Source of the DNA: Aquila chrysaetos chrysaetos
Lineage: Eukaryota; Chordata; Aves; Accipitriformes; Accipitridae
DNA length: 64,000 nucleotides
Reading direction: 5' to 3'
Assembly: GCF_900496995.4 (NCBI RefSeq)
Contig: NC_044027.1
Coordinates: forward strand, 11,370,743-11,434,742
The notes beneath the pieces are model-generated. The model did no database searches. It saw nothing but the letters and a program-made list of their open reading frames with translations, and was not told the origin of the DNA. A program made the translations under genes and the position numbers. This document shows positions 47,621-58,984 of this stretch, piece after piece (the first letter of the stretch is position 1; every line of letters begins with the position of its first letter).

Positions 47621-50580
47621 AAAAATAATTGAAGCCAACAGTAAAGCACTAGAATGCTAATGTCAAATCCTTTAATTTTCCAGTATTTCTATGGATTCTT
47701 CTTGACACTGGTAGGATATTTCTAATCACCATAATATTTCTAGCTCTTTGTAGGGTCTCCTGGGCATCACTATAGTTGAATTGTCAGGCTCAGTTTCATA
47801 TGTTGTTAATCTTGTTTAGGTTTTGTCACCTTTAAACAGAATGGTGTGCTGAGCAATAACTTGACTTTTTGCCTTCAAAACAGTCCAGTGTGCTAGTCTG
47901 AAGACAAGCTGAAAAACAAGACTGAAATCTTTTCTTATTGAAGGTAGTAAGAGTTTTACTGTTGACTTCAATGAAGCCAAGAATTTACCTCCAGAAACTT
48001 CACAAACTTTGGGGAGCAAAATCAAGATTTCCCTCTGGAAGCTGGAGCACTGACAATGTTGGGACTGTGAAGCTAACACAGCAGACATCCGTTGAAAATA
48101 AAGAAGTGAATGAGAAAGCAGAGAATAAGCTTGGGGTGACTTTTACTTGTCATCTCCTTGCTGGGTGGTCTGTCTCACAGTCTCAGGGCAGAACAGCAGT
48201 CCAGAAGGCTGTGTAGGCTGTATGCTGAAATGACCTATTCCTGTGACTTTGTGTTGCAAACAGAAAATACAGACCAAAGACCTATCGAAAGTAATTAGTG
48301 TTCTGAGACAGGATTTCATTTCATTTGAGCCATTCCCAGCTGGAGACCGTTCCTCAAACTTCAAATTTAAGCCAAGTGCTCAAAATGCCCCTGTCTGCTC
48401 CCTCAAACCCATGTGCGCATGTACATATAGGCCTATGCACAGAGAAGGTAGTACACGTACATGCTATTTTGTTAGTCTTCATTTCTTTGGTTCCAAATTT
48501 AACCAGAAGTGGAAGGGCTGAAATAACATAAGAAAGGCTGGACATACGATATTTCCTGCTGCTCAGCTAAACACAAGAATTGCCAAAAATCTTCCAAGGT
48601 AGCTTGTTTCTTTTACATTTTTCTCCCAGTTCTGCAGACTTGAGAAGGTCAGTTACTTTTGAGAAGCATTTGGCTTTGGCAACGCTTATGGAAAGCAAAG
48701 TAGAATGACCTTTTGGAGGTTTGCCCATCACTGTCCTATCTTGTCCTTTAAGAACTAAAGGCTGCATTTTCAGCTACAGCCTTTGGTTTAATAGGTGTGA
48801 ATTTGTTTCTATACACTTCTAAGACACCGTGAGTATCTGTGTGAGAATTTCTTTTAGATGCCTATTCATTTGTGCTCATAGATCTAGTGATCACTGATAT
48901 TTGTAGAGCAGAAATACAGGCTCAGGTATTTCCAGGAGGAAAATCATACCAAAACAAATGAAATTGGATTCAAACTGAGCAGAAAAAGAGAGCTCTAAAA
49001 TTATATACTTAGGTTAGTATGTGGTGACTACAGCCTATCTGGAATGCATGCTATAATAGTTATATCATGTTAGAGAAGCAGGTTTTTTCAGCAGGATGTT
49101 TCCTAGAAAGCAGAAATATCTCTGTGGTTTGTGTATGGGTTTGGAAGTTGTATGCAAGTATGGAGCGGGGAATTTGAGGCATGAAATAGTCATGATTAGA
49201 GAAGGCCCGGATCCCTTTCAAAAGCGACAGCAGAAAACAGGCACAATCAGCTCCGTTCTGCCTGCTGTTATTGCATGCTGTTCTGTGTATTGCATCGGAG
49301 ACATTTCTTTCAAGGTTGGTAAATTCCTTGGTTGTTTCTATTAGTACAGGAAAGATGCAGTCATATGGGAAAGCCAGATGCAATGAGATATTTGAGTCTG
49401 GATAAGAGCTAAGAAATTTTTACAATAAGATATTTAATTCTCACAGACGCAGAATTTGCATGGTATAAATCGGTGTAAATGCACTGGAACTACTCAGTTT
49501 TGCACTCACAAAGTATCTGCCCAAGAATGTTCTCAAAATCCAATTAAATAACTAGAACTGTTTCATGTGGAAATGCCCCTCAATTACAAAACAAGTCTAA
49601 GCTATCATGATGTGATTTTTACAGTCTCCTTGCAGGGTGCCCTAGTTTGCATTCATGGAATTTTTTGTTTTTGTTTTGGTTTTGTAATTATGTGGATGTT
49701 GGCCATCTGTCTGATCCTGGAAAGGTTGTAAGGTTGTCCCTGCTCCCCAGGTCCTCTTCCCACTCCCTCATTGATCATAATGTTTGATTTAGGTGCCACT
49801 AGATTTCCTTCTTTGTTCTCTAGCCCTAACCTCCCCCCCACAAACACACATGCATTGTGCAATGGTGTAAAAGCTCTTCTCTCTGCAGCTGGGAGTAGTA
49901 ACTGCTCAGCTGGTTCCAGTGCTGCCCTAAAGCTGCTGTAAAGGTCAGAGACAAGGGAATTCTAAAAAGCAAAACAAGCTGTGTTGTTGTCCCCCTTCAA
50001 TCCTGGTTGTGTATTTTGATCAGCACCACAAGCAATTTCATGCGCAGACCTCCACTTCTCACTGCTCCACGTTTCTGGCCATCGAGGGGGTTCCATAGGG
50101 CAGCATGTCGGGCGTTTTTCCAGCACGACTACAGGCTTGGCCGCTGCTGCATCTGATCGACTTGCAGTGCTTGTCAGGCACAAAGCACATTTTGAAAGGA
50201 AATGCCATATTGAACTCCCAGTGAGCTGATGGGTATTGTGCACGGTCATCTGATGGCACAGATGTGCCCCTAATAATCCTTCCAGGAGAACGTTTCCTCC
50301 TGGGATGCTCTGGCCATCTGATCTGCTCTGAGGTATGCTGACCTATCTTGACCCAGTTTATGATCAATTCTCTCTGCTGTTTTCTAAAAGGAGCCCAGAA
50401 ATACCACTTTATCATTTAGATTGCCTGGAAGTTATGGTACTTACGTGTCTGTTCCTTCCATAGAAGATACTCTCTGTGTTTGCTCTCAAGCATTAACTCT
50501 TACAAAAGGGAGGAAAGCCACTCTGTATTAGCATGCACAAAAGTAAATTTCTCTGTAGAGCTTTGATAGCTAATCAGTGT

Positions 50581-50820
50581 TTGGCTAATAGTGCAGGGAG
50601 GAGGAGGAGACGTGGAAGCAGAAGTAATGTGTGTTCCACCAAGTGTGTTGCTGAGTATGTTCGTCTGTATGTGTAGAGTGACCCTTCTGCTGGTATGCCA
50701 TTGTATTTATGTCCTTTTCTGTATGTTTGCGTGTGTGTCCAGTTTTGTGTGTGTTGCACATGCTTCTGTGAAAGATGAATGATTTTCTGCATGCCTCTTG
50801 ATATGTATCTGTGTGTTTTG
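50581..50820. repeat. Degenerate TG-rich region
   Basis: Many short TGTGTG and TATGT words without a long perfect run. They create a 155-codon His/Thr-rich minus-strand frame that is a compositional artefact. Confidence 0.6.
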
Positions 50821-53800
50821 CAACACCTGCTTTTAAAGTGAGAATGGTGTTAATGCTGGATTTCTCTGAAGGTGAATACACTGCCTCAGCTACAATAGGA
50901 TGGTTAATTCGTAACCTGGTTCTGCTGATCGGTGAGCATAGATAAGCTTGGAAGTTGAGAGATGTGTTAAGGTCCCTTTGAGCCAAACCAACAAACTTAT
51001 TGAGGGCCTTCCATTCCCTATATTTGAAGGATATCTGGGTTTTCATAAACACTGAACTCTGCTTTATTATCAGTGGGCCACACCGGAGTGTCTAAAACTG
51101 GCAGCCACCAACCTGAATTCTTGTCTGAATCAAGCCTGATGCAAAGCTTCCCATATTTATGACATACGCCAGTGATTCTCTGAAGGAATATGCTGATGGC
51201 TGCAGAGTTTATGACTTTAAGTTTAGTAGTATCCAAACAAAGCCTGCCTATACTATCTTAATACTTACTGTGCCTATGTCTGCATATGTTATGATCATCT
51301 CTAATAATATGGACACATACTGATTTTCCAAGCTTCAACCAAAAATATTCAGTTGTTTCTGAGAACAAGGCAGAAGAAATAAATGGTTATGTAGATATTA
51401 GAAAATCCTTACCCTTGTTCTCTGGAATGTTCCCATCGTCCCAGACTTTATAGCAGGGACTGAAGTTTGACCCTCGCGAAGGATGTGCTTTTTGCTATCC
51501 ATCTAAAAGCCCCCCTAAACCTAGTTATTAGATCATAAACAGCCACAGTTTGTTAACCAAGTACCAGTCTCCACTGGTTCTGCAGCTTTATTGTGAAATG
51601 CTTAGGGAGATCTAGATAAGAAGCCAACCTTCCCACTAACACTTGTTTATGCTGATACTGTATACAAAGGAGCCCTTGCAAAAGCAATACCCAGTCCAAG
51701 GATGACCCTGTTAAAATACTGCAAGGACTGAAGCTCGCTCCTCTGTGCCATCTGGTTATGCAGTGTTGTGTGTTCACTTACACCTCAAAATCCTCACAAT
51801 CTAATAATTTCTCACTAACCCCAGCCTACCAGATCTATTTGCAGTAAGCTCTTATATACTGTTAGCGGGTATATTCTCACAATAGGCTCAGTGAAGTGTC
51901 ACTAATATGATTGTCCATGCCAGTGGCTGCTCTGTTGCAGCCTACATGATTTTGTTATCAGAAGGGAAGGATTTATGTAATGTTCATAACTACCCAGCCA
52001 CTACAAATTCATGTTTTGCTGTTTTAGCCGTTCTCACCTCCCTGTTTTCAGGCTTCAAGGTATCTCATTGAGCGTATGAATGACTGGGAATTTGAGAAAC
52101 AGTACAGAATATATGCTTAATTTAATGCTAAATGGCAATGATATAAAGATTTTGATACTGAAAAGAGCCTTGGGCCATATTCTCAATGTTAAATAGGCAT
52201 AGCTGTGTTAGACTCTGTATTTCTACATGATGAAGATCTTGTCTTTCATGTCAAAACAAAAAGAACTCTGTCCTGTCTCAGATCTGAATCCTACTGCATA
52301 GCTTGTAAATGATAATATCTGGTGCAAATTCAGCTAGATTGATAGCAGCAGCAAACATCCCCTTTTTCTTCGCTTAAGTAGTATGTTGCCACCTGAGCAA
52401 GTCTCAGGTGGTTTGCTTGAGCCACTCCTCGTCTCAGGGGGTGACCTCAGGAGGCCTCTTAGCTGTGTTGGAAATGGTGTAGACAGAGATGTTGCCTTAA
52501 GTACTCTGGACTTTGAATTATTTAACTATTGTGGAAGGAAGTGGGGGCTGGGGGAAGCACGGCGAAGGAAAGGAGAGATTATTTCTCCCCTTTGTAGAAC
52601 TATATTGGGTTCAACGTCATACCATGAAATATCCAGTGCAGAACTCAAGAACTGCTCCAGTGGATCTTCGCTGACTTATCCAATTGCATGGAACATGGGG
52701 ATACTTAACCCAAATCTGTCGGTTTTAATTATTTTCCTCTGGACAGATAAAAGCTTTCTATAGGTTCCTGTAGAATATTTGCTCTTTCAAGCGTTCCTCT
52801 GTGCTTTGATACTAAACGATTAAAGCATGCTAAAGAAAAAAACAGCCCCAACCTTTAGCTCCCTGTTCTTGGGCCCCCTGACTGCAGCTTTGATTGTTGA
52901 CCTAAATTCCCCTTTCATAACTGAGTCCTGTCACCTCTGGTTGGAGTCTCCCAGCAAAACAGGCACGGCCAACTTTCAGAAGTGCAGGGCACTGTTTTCC
53001 GTTCTGCCTTGCACGGCTGTGACGGGCTCCACAGCACACCTGATGTGTTCAAAGTCAAACTGACCTCCTCCTTCTTCTTCCCCTTCCCCCAGCCTCTCAG
53101 CTCCTGGAAAGGAAAGCATAACAAGTCTTTTTTTGTTGTTGTTTCTTTTTTCTGCTTCCCATTGCTCAGCAAAGTGGGGAAACTTTTTCTGCATAAAGAA
53201 TTAAATTCCTAGGTAATTCTATGGCTGGCCTGATTACCGGGAAGATTGCTGTTAGCAAGATGCAAGAAACAGCACTGAAGTGAGGGAGGGAGGCCTGGAG
53301 GCTGTTATTGATAATATTAAAGTGGATTACAGCAGCTTGCATGGGCTACTTCAGCCTCTCTTCTTTCAAACTCTGCCCACAGAGTGCTACTTACGACTCT
53401 AGCAGCCACAGCCTCTAGCTGCGAGTTCCCGTTTCTCTGTGGCTGCTGCCGATAAACATCTGCTCCAATCTCAGCACCGCGAGCTTGGTTACAGCAATGC
53501 CTTGTGTCCTCACCCAGGACTTTCTTCCAGAAGTTCAGCAGCTGATGCTACACGCTGTGCTCGTGCTGCCAAATCCTGTCCACTGCACAGGGCCCACGCA
53601 AGGATGTGGCTCTATTTAAGTCCCCAGCGAAGTCCTGAAAACAAACTGGGATGTAAGTCAGACACTGGCCTTTGTTAGGGCCTCCTGGAAGAGGTCAGAT
53701 GGACAGCTGTATACTGGAGCGGTTGTGGGTCAGTAGCCAGAGAACTGAGATTTAATTTGTAAAAAAATGGGAGAGATTGTATTTCTGATTTTCCATGTTT

Positions 53801-53891
53801 GGCTTTTGCCTTTCGGCCTTTGGAGTTTAATTTTCTAGCTTTCCCTGCTCTTTTGATGCCTAGGAATTTACTTTTCCTATAAGGGACAAGC

Positions 53892-54010
53892 ACCATGGGA
53901 CTGGAAGGAGCCTCGTGGGCCATCAAAGTCTGTCTCTGGCCAAGCATGCAGGAACATGGCATCTTACTCTGTTCATGCACTTCTCTGGAGTTGTCTGAAA
54001 AGTGACTCAC
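53892..54010 (-). mobile_element. CR1-type LINE 3' end fragment
   Basis: The sequence GGGACTGGAAGGAGCCTCGT, then GGGCCATCAAAGTCTGTCTCTGGCC, then AGCATGCAGGAAC has the layout of a reverse-complement CR1 terminus (ggactggaagggacctcg...gtcatcaagtccagtcccctgcc...ggcaggac). Diverged. The 120-codon minus-strand frame overlapping it is not a gene. Confidence 0.6.
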
Positions 54011-56610
54011 TCCTTTGTGGGGAAGGAAGGTTACCAATGCCTCTTACTGGAAAGCTCAACTAGTACCTCTTCTTTTTTTAAATAAAAGATAAAATTCCAT
54101 TTTAATCCCTTGGGTTTCAGGAACAGAAGCTTTACAGGGGAAAAATCATTCAGACTAAGGAGTTAGAAGGGCTGTCAGTATTCTTCTCAGCTGTAGCTCC
54201 ATCCCTTTCTAGCAACTCAGGGCAAGCAGAAGTGAGGAAAACTGTTTGCTGCTGTATGAAACTTGTACATATTTTTTTAATCTAATTGCTGTGGGGAAAA
54301 CAAACATCAGTTTTATTTCGCACCATTTCTTGGCTCAGAAACTCCAGGCATATTCGCCAAATTGTGGTTTTGCAGTCATTGGCTTGAGTCTCATTTACCA
54401 TGAGGCCTCTTTACACCACTCTTGGTTTGTAAAGGGATATTAAGTAGCTAAAAATGTCCTTTACCACATTATTGTAAAGAATTCTCAGTGTAAATGAGAA
54501 TCTAAACTCTGTATGTTTTTCATGTAAATGTTGGTTGTGGTCACAGCTGAATTTTGAAATTCAGAGTGTCAACCATTGTAAGGGGTGATTTTGCTCAAAA
54601 CCAGCCTTGTTTGGGGTAAAAGAGGCCTCTTGTTTAAAATGTTCTTAATTATGTCTGAGAAATAACTCATGGCTATGGAACCTTTTACTAAATTGAAATA
54701 AATTGTGAAAACATCAAATTATTCAGTTTTCAGAAGTTCTGGCAATTATTTCACATGTCCCTCTTCCAATGACTTTGCCCTTATTAGTTGTCATAGAAGA
54801 AGTAATAAATTCTTTTATTATGACATCCAAAGTCCCAGCTGAAATTAGTTTCATTGTGCTGGGGACAAAACGGAAAAGTGACACTCCCTTAGCCGGAGGA
54901 TTCTTAGTCTAAAGCCAAAAGTAAGTGAAGGATTGGGAAAGTAGGTACAGCATACAAGCAAAAGGAGGTCATAAAGAACTGGTACGACTTTGCAAGTTAT
55001 GGGGAGTGTGGGTTTCTTATCCCCTTTCTTACTCTTTTTCCTTTCTGTTAAGAATAAAACAAGTCTTGCTGCAGAAGGGATTGTGTTCAGTCCATCTTTT
55101 CATCAAGAGTTGGATGTCTGTAATAGTAAAAGTTTGAGAAAAGAATACTGTACGTGGCATATGGATTCAGTAATGACCTTTGCCCTAAACTAGAAAATGT
55201 AAGGAACCGGAATAGTAGACTGTTTTAGTTCAGCAGCTTTCATACTGGCATGTTCAGTGGTGTCCCTATTGTCGCTGTTTTTTTTCTTTTTCTGCCCTCC
55301 TTTGGCTCCCTGTAAATCTTGAATTGATGGCAGCTGTTTGAGCCAAACTCAAGACACGTTGCATCACATCAGGGTTTAAATGCTCAAAGGCAAGGGAGGA
55401 TTGCTACTATTCTGTAGTATTCCTCCAGCAGCTCCATCTGTTCAGCTGAGGTCAATCACTAGTATCATGCAGCACTTCAGAGAGAGAGGAAGATGTTCTT
55501 TAATGCTGGCTAGGAAACTGAATTTCCATTCCACAATAATTTATTCGTTCTTTGGGGGAATATTTCCAGCCCCGGTCAAAACAAAAAGCCAAAAACCTTG
55601 ACCCTTAAAGACTGTGTGGTGGACTTCCCCAGAGCTGGAGACCCCAGAAACCTGTTCCAGGACTTCCAGCCGTCTGTCCAACAGCAGGGATCTTGGATGC
55701 CTTAAGAAACAGGTGGAGCAGCTATTGTGTGTGCAGCTGCCCTGTGGTCCGCAGGCCTGGAGAATTTGGTTGCTGGGTGGCAAACGTGGCAGGAGATGTT
55801 GGGGAGCATGGCTGGGATGGGTTGACCTTCTGTGCTTGCAGTCAAAACAGCCGAGGGGGTCCCTGGGGTTCCCCTGGCCGTGCTGAAGACCTGCAGCTTC
55901 TCAGTGAGATTTGTTGGGACCAGCCTATTTCTGCATCGCTTTTTCTGCTCTCACCATGTTGGCATTTCTTGGCAGGCAAAAACTCTCTTGCAAAATGTCT
56001 GACCAGCTCTAATAGTCTTATTACAATAAGTTGAGATTTTTATAACTTATATTTTTATGACTTGTTTGGAAGAGGGACTTGTCTTGCCAGCTGTCTTCTC
56101 ATTCATTGCAGTATTATCCACCCACTATCATTGGACAATACCTTCATTTGAGATTCATAAAAATGCAGACGTTTATGGGCTCTCGTACATCTGAAAATGA
56201 ATGCTTTGTAAAAGTATTTATTCCATATAGAAAAATTAAAAAAACACGTAAAAAACAGATGCCAGAGGGTCATTGGTAGCTTTGGCTTTCATATAATGAA
56301 TTTCTCGGGTAGATACCCATCCCAGCAAATGTAATTTTTTTTAGTGTATTTGTTTTTTCCTTCCCTGGTTCTTCTCCTCTCCTTTCTTGTGATCAGAAGT
56401 AGCAGTATAAACTAGAAGCTGGTCTCAAAAAGGTTTTGAACTGAGTGCGCCCTACAGATGAATAAACACATTACCTTCCGAACCCTGGGATCTCTCTTCC
56501 AAAGGAAACAGGAAAAGGGGGAGCTCAGAGTCCCTAGCAAAATACCAGTGTGCAGAAAAAAGGCCTGTTTAAATTTTTTTAACTTTCCCATTAGAAGACT
56601 TTTTTTACAG

Positions 56611-56674
56611 GGGGAGGAGGAGGAGAGGGGAAGGGTGTGAGGAGAGGGGGAAAGGTGGGTGCTGGGAGAGGGGA
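56611..56674 (+). repeat. G/A-rich low-complexity stretch
   Basis: A succession of GGGG, GGAGG and GAGGGG words with a strong purine bias, about 1.25 kb upstream of exon 2. Spurious frames arise on both strands. Confidence 0.6.
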
Positions 56675-56807
56675 GGAAAAATACAGTGAATGCTCCTGTA
56701 ACCTTTGCTCTGTTGATACTAGACAAGACCGCACTGTTAATGAGTGATTGTTAACAGATGGCTGTTGAGCAACTTAGAAGCAGAAGATGTTATTTGGTTG
56801 TAGTGCT

Positions 56808-56828
56808 GGGAGGGTTAGGGTGCAGGGG
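56808..56828 (+). other. G-quadruplex motif upstream of exon 2
   Basis: Four G runs (3, 3, 3, 4) with loops A, TTA and TGCA form a compact canonical quadruplex pattern about 1.1 kb upstream of the exon 2 acceptor, in the transcribed RNA sense. Confidence 0.7.
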
Positions 56829-57915
56829 TGAGGTAAGGGGATATTTAGTCTTTTCATGAGGACTGAACTGTCAGAGATTTATGATTTTTGTTTAGGCTTT
56901 TGGAAGTGGAGGCTTGGGGAAGGATTGTTTCCTATGTGCTGATAGTAGAAAGGCCATTTGGTGCTGAAGGCTCTAATGATTATTTTTTCAGTTGAGGGGT
57001 GTCCCTGCAGCCCCTGGCCTTTGAGAACTGAAAGATGGAAATGTATGTATTTAACTTGCCAAACCCCGTGTCCCAAACTGAGGAGGAGTGGGCTCTTCCC
57101 ACCATCTGGAGCTGTCTGAAGACTGGTTGAGAGAGCTTTAGGTGTGGATCCACACTTTGTCTATGAGAGAAATTATTAGCGTATATTCCCTGTGGTGCAC
57201 CAAATTGTTAGTAAGTGTGTGTGTGGGGGGGCAGGAATCGTTCTGAATGTGTGTGTCCATCTGTACATGTTTCTTGCCCTTTGCTGCTGTGGTATATACT
57301 CTGCTCAGCACATCCAGCATACCAGTGTATGCCATTTCCTTACTGGTTTTTATTGGGTATGAATTTGAAGGTAGCCTGAACACATCCCGTTCACTCTCTG
57401 TAGGATTTGGGTGCTTGAATCTATTGAGATTATTGCAGCTGCTCAGTGTTTCTCAAACTGTGCAGTACTTAAATTTTATACTTATTTCTCCTCTGGACCT
57501 TATTAGATACAGGGTTCAGGGGTATGAGGTATGAGTGAGATCAACAAGGACTGCTTTTCAAGACTGTTCTTATTTTCAACCAATGATGTATGACTTGAGT
57601 GCAGGTAAGAACCAAATGCACAGTACAACGTTTTGCTGATAGGAATTTGCAAAAGAGTTTTGGTCTTTGGTCAGGAAAGGGGAATGCCATTTGTACATAC
57701 CACTGGCAAATCTTGACCTTTAATAGCAAGTCTTAACGTGACCTCCCACAATCATGCACTGGACGATTTAATGTCTTTCTTGTACACTAACTTTCTAACA
57801 TATGTAGGTGAGTGTGTGTATATACATAGAAAGAGATATATTTATACAATTTAAAGACTAATTTCTTTATTCTGTCATCCTTATTTATTCATATTTCTTT
57901 TTTGGGGGCACGTAG

Positions 57916-58984
57916 GACTATATGACAAATGTTCTTACACGTCCCGTGACCGAGGATGGGTCCTGGGGATTAACACCGTCAGTGACCAGGGGAATAGAGA
58001 CCCCCGCTATTTCTTCTCTCTGAAGACGGACCGTGCTCGCAAAGTAACCACCATTGCAGCACATCGCAGCTACCTCCCCAACCAGTGGGTGCATCTGGCT
58101 GCCACGTATGATGGGCACCTGATGAAACTCTATGTGAATGGTGCCCAGGTGGCCACAAGTGGAGAGCAAGTGGGCAGCATCTTCAGTCTTCTGACCTTGA
58201 AGTGCAAGGTGCTCATGGTTGGAGGAAATGCCCTGAACCAGAACTATCGGGGTTACGTAGAGCACTTCAGCCTCTGGAGAACAGCCCGGTCTCAGAAGGA
58301 GATCTTGTTGGACATGGGCCAGGCAATTCACAGACAAGACACGCCTCTACCTCAGCTAGTTCTTCAAGACAGTTTACTGAATGTGAAAAACACCTGGTCT
58401 CCCATGAAGGATGGCAGCAGTCCTCAGAGCAAGTTCAGCTATCATCATGGCTATTTGCTGGATACCAGCCTAGACCCTCCTCTCTGTGGACAGACAGTCT
58501 GTGACAACACAGACGTAATCGCCAGCTACAACAAGCTCCCCAGCTTCCGCCGCAACAAAATCGTTCGCTACCGTGTGGTAAATCTCTATGATGACAAGCA
58601 CCAGAACCCCACTGTCAGCCGGCAGCAGATTGAGTTCCAGCATCAGCATTTAAATGAGGCTTTCAGCCGCTACAACATCACCTGGGAGCTGGAGGTGCTG
58701 GAGGTGAAGAACTCTTCCCTTCGCCACCGACTCATCTTGGCCAACTGTGATATCAGCAAGATTGGGGACGAGAACTGTGATCCTGAGTGCAACCACACCT
58801 TGACTGGGTACGATGGCGGAGACTGCCGACATGTACGCCACACGCTCTTCAACAAGAAAAAGCAGAATGGTGTGTGTGACATGGATTGTAATTATGAGAG
58901 GTACAACTTTGATGGTGGGGAATGCTGTAACCCAGAGATAACAGAAGTCACCAAGACGTGCTTTGACCCATATTCTCCTTACAG
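57916..58984 (+). CDS. PAPPA: PAPPA coding exon 2: LG-like domain and Lin12/Notch repeats 1-2
   Basis: Encodes the rest of codon 133 through two bases of codon 489, about 356 residues. It starts GA-CTA-TAT-GAC (G-LYDKC) after the CACGTAG acceptor and ends CCTTACAG before GTAGGC, a phase 2 donor. Continuing into the intron meets TAG immediately. Residues up to about 260 complete the laminin-G-like module (DPRYFFSLKTDRAR, AATYDG, MKLYVNGAQVATSGEQVG, YRGYVEHFSLW). CGQTVCDNTDVIASYN and VRYRVVNLYDD follow (about residues 323-360), leading into the protease region. Two cysteine- and acid-rich Lin12/Notch repeats are clear: CDISKIGDENCDPEC to DGGDC (about 410-436) and CDMDCNYERYNFDGGECC (about 453-470). 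In human PAPP-A these help determine IGFBP-4 cleavage. N-glycosylation sequons are at about Asn386, 398 and 425. Exon length is not a multiple of three, so skipping it would break the frame. The HExxH zinc site is in later exons, outside the window. Confidence 0.97.

Larger units (their letters stand above)
32361..57915 (+). other. PAPPA: PAPPA intron 1
   Basis: A 25,555-base intron bounded by GTAGGT at the donor and CACGTAG at the acceptor. The acceptor is preceded by a pyrimidine-rich tract, but GGGGGCACG separates the T run from the AG. The phase 1 junction rebuilds a glycine codon and restores the AG-LYDKC sequence expected of PAPPA. No additional coding exon was recognised. Repeats, G/C homopolymers and a GC-rich patch inside it are listed separately. 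The remaining sequence is unremarkable, with AT-rich stretches and scattered short simple repeats such as (TG)n at 32430-32463 and 37172-37189. Confidence 0.9.

Noticed and set aside
50585..51052. 155-codon minus-strand frame rich in His and Thr
   Set aside because: Arises from degenerate TG/CA repeats and has no domain.
53675..54037. 120-codon minus-strand frame
   Set aside because: Overlaps a CR1 3' end fragment, which is non-coding in full-length elements.
57918..58337. 139-codon frame antisense to PAPPA exon 2
   Set aside because: A shadow of the conserved coding exon in the opposite strand. There is no independent start or domain evidence.
58202..58504. 100-codon alternate-frame ORF inside exon 2
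   Set aside because: Out of frame with PAPPA and explained by the GC-rich coding sequence.
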